DNA of 64,000 nucleotides from Sorangium cellulosum (GCF_004135735.1 NZ_CP012670.1:806001-870000); one strand, 5' to 3'; positions 9,144-18,270 are shown, numbered from the stretch's first letter. Numbers and translations: made by a program. Notes: generated from the letters alone by a model not told the origin.

Positions 9144-9853
9144 GAGCCGTCGCCCTCGCCGCGGCGATCGGCGCGACGGCGGTCCCAGCGGTCGCGTCGG
9201 CCTCGCCCATCAGCGGGTATCAAGGGGAGCAAGAGAACGCGACGCACGTCAATCTCGGCTGGAACTCCGCGCCTGCTGTGGAGCTCGCCTACGGGCGAAC
9301 GATCCCGATGGAACGGCTCGTGCGCCGCCTCGACCTCGAGCTCGGACTGACGCTGCCGGCCTTCCTCGTGATGGAAGTCGACTCCTTCCGCCTGGAGCCG
9401 GCGGCGCGCGCGATGCTCTTGCAGCGCGGCGGCTGGGGGCTCGCCGCGCGCCTGGGGCTGCCGGTGCACGCCGGCGACAACCAGACGTTTCAGTTCGCGA
9501 GCGTGGGCGCGCACACCGGGCTCGCAGGCGGCTATTTCAGGCGCGGCGGGTTCATCGCGCTGGAGGTGGAGTACACGGCGATCCTGAGCACGTACGTCGC
9601 GGCGAGCGATCGCGCGCGCGCGACCTACGAGGGCATTCGCGACGGCTTTTATGCGCCCACAGGGGGCTACCTCGACGCGAGCCTCGCGTTCGCGCTGTCG
9701 ATCGGCTCGAGCCTCGAGCTCGGGCTGCGCGCGGGCTATCGCTCCACCCACGGCCTGGAGCCGCCCCCGCTCGTCCCCTTCCGCGCCGAAGTGGGCCTGT
9801 CCTACGCGTTCGGAACGTCGGCGGCGGCGCCGCCCCAGGAGATCAAGCAGTAG
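9140..9853 (+). CDS. Predicted outer-membrane beta-barrel protein of unknown function
   Basis: The 237-residue protein has a signal peptide (MRAVALAAAIGATAVPAVAS). It then shows alternating amphipathic strands such as VNLGWNSAPAVELAYGR, LEVEYTAILSTYV and ELGLRAGYRS, ending in VGLSYAFGTSA. That pattern fits a small outer-membrane barrel. I do not recognise the family. It is translationally coupled to the upstream hydrolase through ATGA, so the two probably act in the same envelope process. Confidence 0.65.
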   Translation: MRAVALAAAIGATAVPAVASASPISGYQGEQENATHVNLGWNSAPAVELAYGRTIPMERLVRRLDLELGLTLPAFLVMEVDSFRLEPAARAMLLQRGGWGLAARLGLPVHAGDNQTFQFASVGAHTGLAGGYFRRGGFIALEVEYTAILSTYVAASDRARATYEGIRDGFYAPTGGYLDASLAFALSIGSSLELGLRAGYRSTHGLEPPPLVPFRAEVGLSYAFGTSAAAPPQEIKQ

Positions 9854-9941
9854 CGCGACGCACGGGGGCCTTCCCCGAGCTGTCCATCCAGCCGCGGGCC
9901 AGCGCGACGCGCGCCAGCCCTGCCAGCGCGCCTGACCCCGA

Positions 9942-11102
9942 TCACGGGCCCGCGATGAAGCTGTCCTGGTAGCCCGGGTCCTCCACCTCGAGCGCGAACG
10001 GCGTGGCCGCGAGCGGGCGGATCGTGTCGAGCATGACCGCGAGCTCGCTCGTCGCGCGGCTCCCGAGGCTCGCCTCGTACGCGCCGGGGTGCGGCCCGTG
10101 CGGGACCCCGGCCGGGTGGTGCGAGAGGCTGCCGGGGCCGACGCCGCGGCGCGAGGTGAAGTTGCCGCGGCAGTAGAACAGGATCTCGTCGCAGTCGACG
10201 GACGCGTGGGGGTAGGGGCAGGGGATCGCCTCCGGGTGGAAGTCGACCGGGCGCGGCACGAAGCTGCAGACGAGGGCGCCGCGCGCCGCGAACGTCCCGT
10301 GCCAGTCCGGCGGCAGGTGCACGAGCCCGACGCGCGCCTGGAAGCTCAGGATCGGGAACGCGAACGGGTACACCGTCCCGTCCCAGCCGACGACGTCGAG
10401 CGGCGAGCGCTCGCAGGCGAAGCCGTGGAACGCGCCGCCGCGCTTCACGACCAGCGCGCGGATGCCCTCGTCGAGCGGGCCGACGAACGTGGGCCGCCGG
10501 AAGTCGCGGTGCGAGTACGGCGCGTCCATCCGGAGCTGGCCGACCTCGTTGCGCCACTTGCGCGGGAGGTGGACGTCCGCGGCCTCGATCGAGAGCCAGC
10601 GCTGGGGCGCGGCGTCCGGGATGAAGCGGTGGAAGAGCCCCTTCGGGACGACGACGTAGTCGTCCTGCTCGAAGCGGAGATCGCCGAGCATCGTGCGCAG
10701 GACGCCGCCGCCCTGAAAGACGAAGAGCAGCTCGTCCGCGTCCGCGTTCGCGAAGTACACCGGATCGGCGGCGTCCGGCTCGGCGATCCCGATCACCACG
10801 TCGTCGTTGAAGAGCAGCGGCACGCGGCAGTCGATCGCGGGCCCGCCCCGCCGCGGCAGGTCCTGCGACCGGTAGTGCCGCTTCGCGAGCGGGCGCGCCG
10901 GCGCGGCGACCGGCAGCGCGAAGCCGTGCTCGGCCCGCGCGAGCCGGTGCTCGTGCGGCCGGCGCTCGTGGTAGGCGATCGTGTAGGGGCCGTCGAAGCC
11001 CTCCCGCGTCAGGCACTCCTCGTAACGGAGCTCCCCCGCCTCGCTCCGGAGGGCGATGTGGTGCTTGCGGGGGACGCTCCCGAAGGCGACGCGATCGAGC
11101 AT
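9942..11102 (-). CDS. hmgA: Homogentisate 1,2-dioxygenase (short bacterial form)
   Basis: Opens the ring of homogentisate to maleylacetoacetate in tyrosine degradation. The 386-residue protein is a bicupin. Recognisable segments are ELLFVFQGGG, DYVVVPKGLFHRF, VHLPPDWHGTF, CDEILFYCRGNF and HHPAGVPHGPHPGAYEAS; the last contains the His and Glu residues that bind the catalytic Fe(II) in the family. It is shorter than the approximately 430-residue human-type enzyme, as in many bacteria. The ATG overlaps the hppD stop by one base (TGATG), so the two are co-translated. Confidence 0.9.
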   Translation of the reverse strand: MLDRVAFGSVPRKHHIALRSEAGELRYEECLTREGFDGPYTIAYHERRPHEHRLARAEHGFALPVAAPARPLAKRHYRSQDLPRRGGPAIDCRVPLLFNDDVVIGIAEPDAADPVYFANADADELLFVFQGGGVLRTMLGDLRFEQDDYVVVPKGLFHRFIPDAAPQRWLSIEAADVHLPRKWRNEVGQLRMDAPYSHRDFRRPTFVGPLDEGIRALVVKRGGAFHGFACERSPLDVVGWDGTVYPFAFPILSFQARVGLVHLPPDWHGTFAARGALVCSFVPRPVDFHPEAIPCPYPHASVDCDEILFYCRGNFTSRRGVGPGSLSHHPAGVPHGPHPGAYEASLGSRATSELAVMLDTIRPLAATPFALEVEDPGYQDSFIAGP

Positions 11103-12253
11103 CAGCCGCGCGCCTCGGCCCTCTGCTGCCGCTCGATGCTCTCGAACAGCGCCCGGAAGTTGCCGGCGCCGAAGCCGCGGTCCCCCTTCCGCTGGATGAG
11201 CTCGAAGAAGAACGGCCCGGCGTCGGGATCGCGGTGCGTTCCCGCCGACTCCTTGAGGAAGATCTGGAGCAAGTACGACCGCGCGCCGTCGCCGTCGACC
11301 AGCACCTCGAGCTCCCGCAGCGCCGCCACGTCCTCGTCGAGCTGCCCGACGCCGAGCTGCCGCAGGCGCTCGGGCAAGAGGTCGTAGTAGGCGGCCGGGG
11401 TCGGCATGAACTCCACGCCGCGCGCGCGCATCGCCCGCACGGCCGCGAGGATGTCGTCCACGGCGAGCGCCGCGTGCTGCACCCCGTCGCCGCGGTGCTC
11501 CTCGTTGAAGACGTTGATCTGCGAGCTCTTGAAGTGCGGCCGGTAGGGCTCGTTGTTGGCGAACTTCACGCCCGAGCCCGGGTCCCACATCACGGCCGAG
11601 CGCAGGCCCGAGCCGTGGCCCGCGTCCTCCGCGACGTCGTTCGTGTGGAACGCGATCTTCCAGAACGGCTCGAGCCCGAGCACGTGCTCCATCCAGAGCA
11701 GGGCGGGCGCCATGGTCTGGAAGTTCGAGGTGATGTGATCGAACCGGGCGATCCCGAACCGGTTCCGGCCGCCGCGCGGCGCGTCGTAGGCCACGCAGCC
11801 GGGGAACAGCGCGGGGTAGCCGCGCCGCTCCACGAAGCGGAAGGTGGTGTCCCCGAACGGCGTCGTGATCGAGAACGACGCGAACGTGCCGCCGCCCTCC
11901 GTCACCCGGTGGATCTCGTCGATCGGCGTGCCCCCGCGGCCGTCGAGCAGCCGGAAGGCGCGGTCCACGTCCTCCACCTCGAAGACGATCGTGCCCACCC
12001 CGTCGGGGTGCTTGCGCAGGTAGCGCCACGCCCGCCCGCCCTCGCCCGTCGGCTGCGAGCAGACGATGGCGCACTCGCCGGCCTGGAAGACGACCGACCG
12101 CTGCGCCGCCGCCGCGTTGAGCTCGGGCGAGCTCGCGGCGATCTCCTGGAAGTCGAGCTTCTCCGTGTAGAACCTGCGGCTCCGCTCGAGGTCGCGCACG
12201 TAGTAGTGCAGCGCCTCGACCCGCTTGATACCTATCGACTCCACCTTGGTCAT
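11102..12253 (-). CDS. hppD: 4-hydroxyphenylpyruvate dioxygenase
   Basis: Converts 4-hydroxyphenylpyruvate to homogentisate, the step before HmgA. The 383-residue protein has two VOC domains. The first begins RVEALHYYVRDLERSRRFY. The second carries the Fe ligands (VQHAALAVDDI and the Glu in FFFELIQRKGDRGFGAGNF). The C-terminal GFGAGNF gate helix, which is diagnostic for HPPD, is intact. Start ATG 12253 gives the family N-terminus. It is upstream of and overlaps hmgA by one base. Confidence 0.94.
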   Translation of the reverse strand: MTKVESIGIKRVEALHYYVRDLERSRRFYTEKLDFQEIAASSPELNAAAAQRSVVFQAGECAIVCSQPTGEGGRAWRYLRKHPDGVGTIVFEVEDVDRAFRLLDGRGGTPIDEIHRVTEGGGTFASFSITTPFGDTTFRFVERRGYPALFPGCVAYDAPRGGRNRFGIARFDHITSNFQTMAPALLWMEHVLGLEPFWKIAFHTNDVAEDAGHGSGLRSAVMWDPGSGVKFANNEPYRPHFKSSQINVFNEEHRGDGVQHAALAVDDILAAVRAMRARGVEFMPTPAAYYDLLPERLRQLGVGQLDEDVAALRELEVLVDGDGARSYLLQIFLKESAGTHRDPDAGPFFFELIQRKGDRGFGAGNFRALFESIERQQRAEARG

Positions 12254-12445
12254 TCCGGTCCTCCGTCGTGAGGGGTCCACCCGGCGCGCGCTACGCGCCC
12301 GCGGCGCGCTGCTCGCCGCGGTCCCGGAGGGGGTCGACCGGCTGGGACGCGCGGTCGACACCCGCGTGGGCGCGGGCGATGCGCGCGTGAGCGCTGCACG
12401 AGCGCCGCCTGTGGCCGTGGGGCGTGGGCCGCTTCGCCGGGGCGC

Positions 12446-13423
12446 TCATCCGGCCACCACCCGCTGCGCGATGCGCCCGAACAGGCTCTCGCCCGAGCGA
12501 CTCAGCATCTCGATCGTGATCGTGTCTCCCGGTCTCATGAACGGCGTCCTCGCCGCCCCGCGCTCGAGGATCTCGAGCATGCGCCTCTCGGCCAGGCACG
12601 ACACGCCGCGCGCCGGATCCCGGTTCGAGACGGTGCCGCTGCCGAGGAGGGTCCCGGCCGTGAAGCCGCGGGTCCTGGCGATGTGCTCGATGAGGTCGAA
12701 GAACGAGAAATGCATCTCCGGGCCGGCCTCGGGATCGCCGATGAGCGCGCCGTTGTAGGTGGAGCGGAGCCGCAGGTGGACGCGCCCGTCGCGGAGCGCG
12801 TCGCCGAGCTCGTCCGGCGTGATCGCGAACGGGGAGAACGCCGTGGCCGGCTTCGAGCAGAAGAAGCCGAAGCCCTTCGCGAGCTCGGCGGGCACGAGGT
12901 TGCGCAGCGTCACGTCGTTGGCCAGCAGGAACAGGCGGATGTGCCGGTGGGCCTCGTCGCGGCGCGTGCCCTGCGGGGTGTCGCCGAGCACGGCGCAGAC
13001 CTCGGCCTCGAAATCGAGGCCCCAGGCCTCGTCGCGCAGGACGATGTCGTCGGTCGGCCCGAGGAGGACGCCGGAGCCGCCCTGGTACACCAGCGGATCG
13101 GTCGTGAGCGTCTCGGGGGGCTCGGCGCCGCGCGCCTTGCGCACCAGCTCGATGTGGTGGATGTACGCCGACCCGTCGATCCACTCGTAGGCGCGGGGCA
13201 GGGGCGCGGCGAGCGCCTCCACGGCGAGCGGGGCCACGGCCGCGCCGCCGCGCTCGATGTCGTCGGCGATGCGGCGGAGCGCGGGCTCGGCGCGCTCCCA
13301 GTCGTCGAGCGCGGCCTGGAGCGTGGGGAACGCGCTGCCGGCCGGCGCGCAGGCGAGGCCGTCGCGGCGGACGACGACGAGCGTGCCGTCGCGGCCGGGG
13401 CCGCGGAGAGAGGCGAGCTTCAT
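12446..13423 (-). CDS. Fumarylacetoacetate hydrolase (FAH) family protein
   Basis: The 325-residue protein carries the FAH fold: YIHHIELVRKARG, DFEAEVCAVLGDTPQG with acidic metal ligands, GFGFFCSKPATAFSPFAITP and the C-terminal SNRDPARGVSCLAERRMLE. Position upstream of hppD and hmgA on the same strand suggests that it cleaves fumarylacetoacetate in the last step of tyrosine degradation, or a related acylpyruvate. It is the two-domain bacterial type, not the longer eukaryotic FAH. A 192-bp gap without a gene separates it from hppD. No maleylacetoacetate isomerase gene is seen beside it. Confidence 0.85.
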   Translation of the reverse strand: MKLASLRGPGRDGTLVVVRRDGLACAPAGSAFPTLQAALDDWERAEPALRRIADDIERGGAAVAPLAVEALAAPLPRAYEWIDGSAYIHHIELVRKARGAEPPETLTTDPLVYQGGSGVLLGPTDDIVLRDEAWGLDFEAEVCAVLGDTPQGTRRDEAHRHIRLFLLANDVTLRNLVPAELAKGFGFFCSKPATAFSPFAITPDELGDALRDGRVHLRLRSTYNGALIGDPEAGPEMHFSFFDLIEHIARTRGFTAGTLLGSGTVSNRDPARGVSCLAERRMLEILERGAARTPFMRPGDTITIEMLSRSGESLFGRIAQRVVAG

Positions 13424-13829
13424 GCGGGGGCGAGCTCCTCGGGGCGCCCCGGTGGTCTCTGCGTCTCCGCTGGACGGCCAGGAGACCCGTCGCGCCTGCC
13501 AGGGCTCGTTCTCCCTCGCGGACCGCGCGTCGGATAACCGGTTGAACGGCTCCGCAGGACCACCGGATTGGATGTCTTCTCGACGCTCTACGATCGTGTG
13601 CAGCGCGCCATAGAGGCGCCTGCGACGACTTCGTACCCGATCCCTCTGGCTCGCGGCATAGGCAACCTGGCCTATGCCGCGACGCGAGGCCCACGCCGGA
13701 GGGGCGCTCCGCGGGGGCTCGAGCTCGGGGCAGGAGGGCGGGCGCCCCGATAGCGGGCCGTTCCAATGCTGCGCATGACCGGCGCCTCGCGAGCCAATCG
13801 TGGACGGGGAGCTCCCATCGCTCCGGGGA
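13424..13829. other. Intergenic region with a dispersed stem-loop repeat
   Basis: No gene is supported. The region includes the leader of the FAH gene and, at 13622-13688, one copy of a repeated element that ends in a strong hairpin (listed separately). Confidence 0.6.
13622..13688. repeat. Dispersed 67-bp stem-loop repeat, copy 1
   Basis: This 67-bp segment matches 18204-18270 at 54 of 67 positions by hand count. It begins ACGACTTCGTACCC and contains a perfect hairpin: GGCATAGGC, loop AACCTG, GCCTATGCC. Both copies lie outside genes. It may be a REP-like element or a transcription terminator cassette; there is no T-tract. Confidence 0.7.
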
Positions 13830-15164
13830 TCACTTCTGCACCTGGACGCCCAGGAACAGGGCGTTCCCCTTCGCCCCCGACAGGTCGCTCCGTTGATAGC
13901 CGAACGCCACACGCGCGGCGTGCCCTTCGATGATGTAGCCCATCTGGGCATCGATGAGCAGATAGGGGTCCGCGCCCTTCGGCTTCGCTTGTTGCAGCCG
14001 GACCAGGGGCTGCAGCTTCCCGACGCCGATGTCGCTCGGCGTGAGGTAGCTCGCGAGCGCAAAATAGGAATAATCAAACCTCTCGAAATCGCCAAGGTAC
14101 TTGTAAACTGCGCCTTCGAGCGTGACCGTGCCCGCCGCGCCGAGGTTCTTTTCGAACAGGAGGTCGGCGTTGATCTCGCCATAGGTGTCCTTGCGCGGGA
14201 CGCCTGGCGGCATGCCCGTCTCGGGGGGCGGCAACGTTTCGACGGAACCGCCCCTCTGCACTTCAGCGGCCACGCCGAGCGCGAGGATGCTCTTCTCTCC
14301 GAGGTACGTGGACTTCTGGTAATAGGCCGGCTCTGGGTCGAGCAAGCTCATGTTGAGCCTCACCGTGTACAGCGGGCTCACCGAAGAGTCATGCAGGTTG
14401 AAAGCGCCCACGTAATACTTGAACAGGCCGCCCGCAACCTTGCCCCAGGCGGTCACCCCATCGTTGCGCCCGAAAGGCCCCTGTCTCGGCCCGATCGGCG
14501 GCGCGTAGGGTTCGAAGAGCCCGGGATAGTTCCACGGCCCCATCGACCACGGCCCGGAGAAGGCGGAGCGATCCGACGGCACGATCATTCGACCGATCCA
14601 GACGTTCAGCAGATCATGAAATTTGAGCTTGGCGATGGCGTCACGGAGGGTCGCGCTGCCCGCGATGTTGCCCCCGGTCGGGGTCGGCCCGAACTGAGCG
14701 ACGATCGCGCCCTGCACCCCGATGAACCGGTTGATCTCGCCTGAGAACATCAGATCCAGCTCGCCGTCCCCGAGCAGTCGGTCCATCCTCTCGCGCGCGC
14801 TGGGATTCTGTAAGCGGCCTCCGACGCGGGCCCAGGCCGCGACGCTGAGCGGATTCTTCCACGGCCCGTCCTCCGTCGGCGGCGCCGGCGGAGCTGGGCC
14901 GGGCCCGGCCGTGTCGCGCAGCGCCGGCGCGCCGGCGTGGGCTTCGGCAGAGGGCGCTCGCGCCGCGCTCGCGTCTGCAGGAGGGCTCGCGGGCCCGGTC
15001 GCGGGGGCCGCGATCGGCGCGTCTTCGCCCGTGGGCGCCGGCGGCGCCTCGGGCTGCGCTTGCGCCCGTGCCGGGAGATTGAAGGAGACGATGCCGAGGA
15101 CGACGGCCAAGATCCCCGCGCCAGCGTCGCCCCGGCGTCTCGCCGCTCTCGTTTGTGTGCTCAT
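13830..15164 (-). CDS. Porin-like outer-membrane protein
   Basis: The 444-residue product has an N-terminal signal region (AGILAVVLGIVSFNLPARAQ), then a Pro/Ala-rich linker of about 90 residues. A barrel domain follows, with strands such as LMFSGEINRFIGVQGAIVA, DLLNVWIGRMIVPSDRS, YYVGAFNLHDSS and, at the end, AARVAFGYQRSDLSGAKGN with the last strand LFLGVQVQK. The layout resembles phosphate-selective (OprP/O-type) porins, though the substrate is not evident. ATG 15164 was chosen over the longer open frame because the signal peptide follows soon after. Confidence 0.7.
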   Translation of the reverse strand: MSTQTRAARRRGDAGAGILAVVLGIVSFNLPARAQAQPEAPPAPTGEDAPIAAPATGPASPPADASAARAPSAEAHAGAPALRDTAGPGPAPPAPPTEDGPWKNPLSVAAWARVGGRLQNPSARERMDRLLGDGELDLMFSGEINRFIGVQGAIVAQFGPTPTGGNIAGSATLRDAIAKLKFHDLLNVWIGRMIVPSDRSAFSGPWSMGPWNYPGLFEPYAPPIGPRQGPFGRNDGVTAWGKVAGGLFKYYVGAFNLHDSSVSPLYTVRLNMSLLDPEPAYYQKSTYLGEKSILALGVAAEVQRGGSVETLPPPETGMPPGVPRKDTYGEINADLLFEKNLGAAGTVTLEGAVYKYLGDFERFDYSYFALASYLTPSDIGVGKLQPLVRLQQAKPKGADPYLLIDAQMGYIIEGHAARVAFGYQRSDLSGAKGNALFLGVQVQK

Positions 15165-15237
15165 GCGTTCTCGGTCTCCGCGCCCCATTCTCGTCAGGCC
15201 ATCCGAGGTCTTGAAGGTCTCAGCCACGATCGCGCCC

Positions 15238-15684
15238 CTAGCCGATCTCGTACACCGTGAGCCGCACCCGGTCGGCCAGCCGCTCGCCCACGGAGAGGGC
15301 CAGCACGGCGTTCAGCCGCAGGAGCCCTGGCGCCGAGGTGCGCATGCGGATGGCGGTGCGGAAATAGTAGCGCCCGGGGTCCACGGCCTCGCCGCGCCCG
15401 AGCGCCGCCAGCACCTCCGGCGGCCCGGCGCGGACGCCTTCGGAGAGGATCTCCACCGTCCCATGGCCGGCGATGTCGAGGATGTAATGGGCGGAGATGT
15501 CCATCCGCCCGTCGGCCCAGATCGTCTGCCAGTCGCCGCCCGGCAGCACGCGGCCCTCGAGGCCGCCGGCCACCGTGCCGCCGACGATGGGGATGAAGCG
15601 ACGGCCGGGCGAGCCCGGATTGACGGTGACCGGCGGGGCCACGGCCACCTCGAGCGTCATCAGGGGGGAGAGGGGCGGGCTCAC
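15238..15684 (-). CDS. DUF3237 family protein
   Basis: The 148-residue protein starts MSPPLSPLMTLEVAVAPP and shows the DUF3237 pattern RFIPIVGGTVAGGLEGRVLPGG with GDWQTI, AHYILDI and GRYYFRTAIRMRT. The family is a single barrel domain of unknown function that is often encoded beside flavin monooxygenases. GTG 15684 overlaps the monooxygenase stop by 4 bp (GTGA), so the two are translated together. This supports a shared pathway, perhaps aromatic or polyketide-like substrate handling. Confidence 0.85.
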   Translation of the reverse strand: MSPPLSPLMTLEVAVAPPVTVNPGSPGRRFIPIVGGTVAGGLEGRVLPGGDWQTIWADGRMDISAHYILDIAGHGTVEILSEGVRAGPPEVLAALGRGEAVDPGRYYFRTAIRMRTSAPGLLRLNAVLALSVGERLADRVRLTVYEIG

Positions 15685-16907
15685 GCGAGCGGCTCCGAGG
15701 CGCGCTTCAGGCCGGTCAGCACCTTGTAGCGGGCGGCGATGGTCTCCAGCTCGCCAGGGGGGAAGACGTCCTCGATGCGATCGAAGCCGTCGGGCGCGCG
15801 CTCCTGGGCGATCTGCATGCACTGCTCCGGACCGTTGCCGCGATTGGCCGCGACGATGGCGGCGGTGGCGGGCAGGCGCTCGGCCTCGTAGGCGGCCAGC
15901 GCTTCCACCGGATCGGCGTGGGCGGCGAGCGCGCGGACCAGCGCGCGGGCGTCCAGGATGGCCTGGCTCGCCCCGTTGGAGCCGATCGGATACATGGGAT
16001 GGGCGGCGTCGCCCAGCAGCGTCATGCGCCCGTGGCTCCAGCGCGGCAGCGGATCGCGATCGACCAGCGGGAACTCGTAGATCGCCTCGGCGCCCCGGAT
16101 CAGGCCGGGCACATCCAGCCAGTCGAAGCGCCAGTCCTCGAACCTGGGCAGGAAGTCGGCTGGATCGCCCCGCCGGTTCCAGTCTTCCCGTCGCAGGCTC
16201 TCGGCGACGGCGAGCTCGGCGATCCAGTTGATCGTCTGACGTCCGTCCGGCCCCGGCGGGGAGATGGGATAGGCGACGAACTTCTGATCCTGGTGCCCGG
16301 CCATGATCATGCTCGCGCCGGTGAGGAAGGGCGCCGCCATCGAGGTCGCCCGCCACAGGATGCGGCCGCCATAGACCGGCGGCCCCTCGTCCGGATAGAG
16401 GCCGGCGCGCGCCGCCGAATGGATGCCGTCGGCGCAGATCAGGAGGTCGGCGGGGACCTTCCACGTCGCGCCCTCGCGGCTCAGGAAGCGCGCCACGATG
16501 CGGCCTTCGCCCTCCTCGTGGTCCGAGAGGCGCCGGTCGCAGATCACCCGGTCTGAGCCCAGCCGCTCGACGGTGGCCTCGAACAGCACGCCCTGCAGGG
16601 CGCCGCGGTGCAGGGAGATCTGCGGCGCGGCGTGACCCGCGAAGCGGCCGCGCGGCTCGCCCCAGATGCGCTGGCCGAAGCGGTTGAAATAGACCAGCTC
16701 GCGGGTCGCCACCCCATGGGCCAGGAGGACCTCGACCAGGCCCAGCTCGTCCAGCACCTCGGCGGCGTGGGGCAAGAGGTTGATGCCGACCCCGAGCGGC
16801 AGGATGCTGGGCGCGGCCTCGAACACCGTCACCTCATGGCCCGAGGCGTGCAGCGCCAGGGCCGCGGCCAGGCCGCCGATCCCGGCGCCCACGACGATCA
16901 CTCGCAT
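15681..16907 (-). CDS. FAD-dependent monooxygenase (UbiH/salicylate-hydroxylase-like)
   Basis: The 408-residue protein has an N-terminal Rossmann motif VVGAGIGGLAAALAL, a middle DG motif LLICADGIHSAAR and the GD motif LLGDAAHPMYPIGSNGASQA. These define group A flavoprotein hydroxylases that use NAD(P)H and O2. Closest in style are 'flavin-dependent oxidoreductases' found next to DUF3237 in alphaproteobacteria. A GGGAGA Shine-Dalgarno precedes ATG 16907. The substrate is unknown. The pair could be horizontally acquired, but this is only an impression from protein style. Confidence 0.87.
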   Translation of the reverse strand: MRVIVVGAGIGGLAAALALHASGHEVTVFEAAPSILPLGVGINLLPHAAEVLDELGLVEVLLAHGVATRELVYFNRFGQRIWGEPRGRFAGHAAPQISLHRGALQGVLFEATVERLGSDRVICDRRLSDHEEGEGRIVARFLSREGATWKVPADLLICADGIHSAARAGLYPDEGPPVYGGRILWRATSMAAPFLTGASMIMAGHQDQKFVAYPISPPGPDGRQTINWIAELAVAESLRREDWNRRGDPADFLPRFEDWRFDWLDVPGLIRGAEAIYEFPLVDRDPLPRWSHGRMTLLGDAAHPMYPIGSNGASQAILDARALVRALAAHADPVEALAAYEAERLPATAAIVAANRGNGPEQCMQIAQERAPDGFDRIEDVFPPGELETIAARYKVLTGLKRASEPLA

Positions 16908-17042
16908 GATATTCTCCCGCAGACATGCGGCTCGACGCCGCCTCTTGTTGAAGCGGCCGCCATGCCTCAATCACCGGCATGGTGGCCGCGAATGGTCATC
17001 ACCGCCGCCGCCGCCCCGACGCTGGCTCCAGCGAAACCCGAG

Positions 17043-18143
17043 TCAGAACTGCGAGAAGAAGTTCCAGATCGATTCACCGGAATTGCTCACCGGGGCGTGG
17101 CCCCCGCTGAACTCGCACCAGACGACGGGGTAGCCCGCATCGCAGCCTTCGTAGCTGACGCAGGGCTCCGGCTGGACCGGGGTGGCCTGCGGATCGCAGT
17201 GGTTTCGTTCGAGGAAGACATCGCGCGCGGACCGACCCTGCTCGACCGGAACCACGTCGTCGGCGTTGCCGTGGGCGCCCCACATGGCCACGGGGTTGTC
17301 GCCGTCCTCGCAGCCGCTGTAGAGCGCGCCGGACATGGGGGCGATGGCGCGGAAGACGTCGCCCATCGCGCAGCCGATCGCGTAGGACATCATGCCGCCG
17401 TAGCTGAATCCGGTCGAAAAGATCCTGCTCTGGTCGATGCAGAGCTCGGCGCGGAAGCGGTCGAGCATGGCGCGGAGGAACGCGATGTCGCGGCCGCCCG
17501 TGTTCGCCCAGCCCTGGTCGAGGCCCTCGGGCGAGACGAAGATCGCCGAGCCGTCGGCGCGACTCTGGAGGCCGTAATAGCCGCCTCCGAAGCCGGTCGC
17601 GACCTGCTCGGCCGAGCCGCCGAGGGGATGCCAGGCGAAGATCAGCCGGTAAGCACGGCTCGGATCATAGTCGTCCGGTACGGCGAGGATGTACTCGCGC
17701 TTCGTGCCCCCGACATCGATGCTGAAACGGCCGCTCGTCGGCGCCGTCGCGCTGCCGCAGCCCGCGCTCTGCGCCTCCCCGCCCGCGCCGCCTGCGCCGG
17801 ATCCGGCGGCGCCCGCGCCGCCCGCGCCCCCTTCTCCGGAGGCCGGGCGCCCGCCGCTGCCGCCGGCGCCGCTGACCCCCCCCGACGGGCCCCCCGTCGC
17901 CGGCGAGCCCCCCGTCGCCGACGGGCCCCCCGTCGCCGACGGGCCCCCCGTCGCCGACGAGCCCCCCGCGGCACCGGAGCCGCTGGTGTCGGGCCCAGCG
18001 TACCCTCCGGCGCCGTCGCTGCCGGACGATGCCTCGGCCGTCGCATCCCCCTGGCTGGAGCAGGCCAGCGCCGCGAGCGCCGCGAGCGCCGCGAGCGCGA
18101 CGAGCCCTGGCGTGGTCGTGCCGAAATTACGAAGCGTTTCCAT
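17043..18143 (-). CDS. CE1/PHB-depolymerase-type esterase lipoprotein
   Basis: The 366-residue protein has a lipobox-like signal (LAALAALAALACSS) and a Gly/Ser/Thr-rich linker of about 100 residues. The esterase domain follows, with RLIFAWHPLGGSAEQV, the nucleophile elbow GFSYGG and a late SGGHAPV histidine. Family members hydrolyse feruloyl esters or polyhydroxyalkanoates outside the cell. It differs from the esterase at 293-1693 in having the linker at the N-terminus and lipid anchoring in place of a C-terminal tag. Two enzymes of one type with two anchoring routes suggest plant-polymer or PHB use. ATG 18143 is the start that yields the lipobox. Confidence 0.85.
   Translation of the reverse strand: METLRNFGTTTPGLVALAALAALAALACSSQGDATAEASSGSDGAGGYAGPDTSGSGAAGGSSATGGPSATGGPSATGGSPATGGPSGGVSGAGGSGGRPASGEGGAGGAGAAGSGAGGAGGEAQSAGCGSATAPTSGRFSIDVGGTKREYILAVPDDYDPSRAYRLIFAWHPLGGSAEQVATGFGGGYYGLQSRADGSAIFVSPEGLDQGWANTGGRDIAFLRAMLDRFRAELCIDQSRIFSTGFSYGGMMSYAIGCAMGDVFRAIAPMSGALYSGCEDGDNPVAMWGAHGNADDVVPVEQGRSARDVFLERNHCDPQATPVQPEPCVSYEGCDAGYPVVWCEFSGGHAPVSNSGESIWNFFSQF
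17887..17962. repeat. 18-bp tandem repeat encoding the esterase linker
   Basis: About four near-identical copies of GGGCCCCCCGTCGCCGAC lie in frame in the linker of the lipoprotein esterase and encode TGGPSA-type residues. Confidence 0.85.
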
Positions 18144-18203
18144 TCGTCCTCGCCTGTGTTCGAAGATCGCCGTCCTTCTTCGCATCCCCCGATGCAGGTG
18201 ACC

Positions 18204-18270
18204 GCAACGACTTCGTACCCAAGTCCTCCGGCTCGAGGCATAGGCATACTCGCCCATGCCTCCATGCGAG
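18204..18270. repeat. Dispersed 67-bp stem-loop repeat, copy 2
   Basis: Second copy of the element at 13622-13688 (54/67 identical by eye). The hairpin GGCATAGGC/GCCCATGCC keeps eight of nine pairs. It sits 60 bp upstream of the lipoprotein esterase start. Confidence 0.7.
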
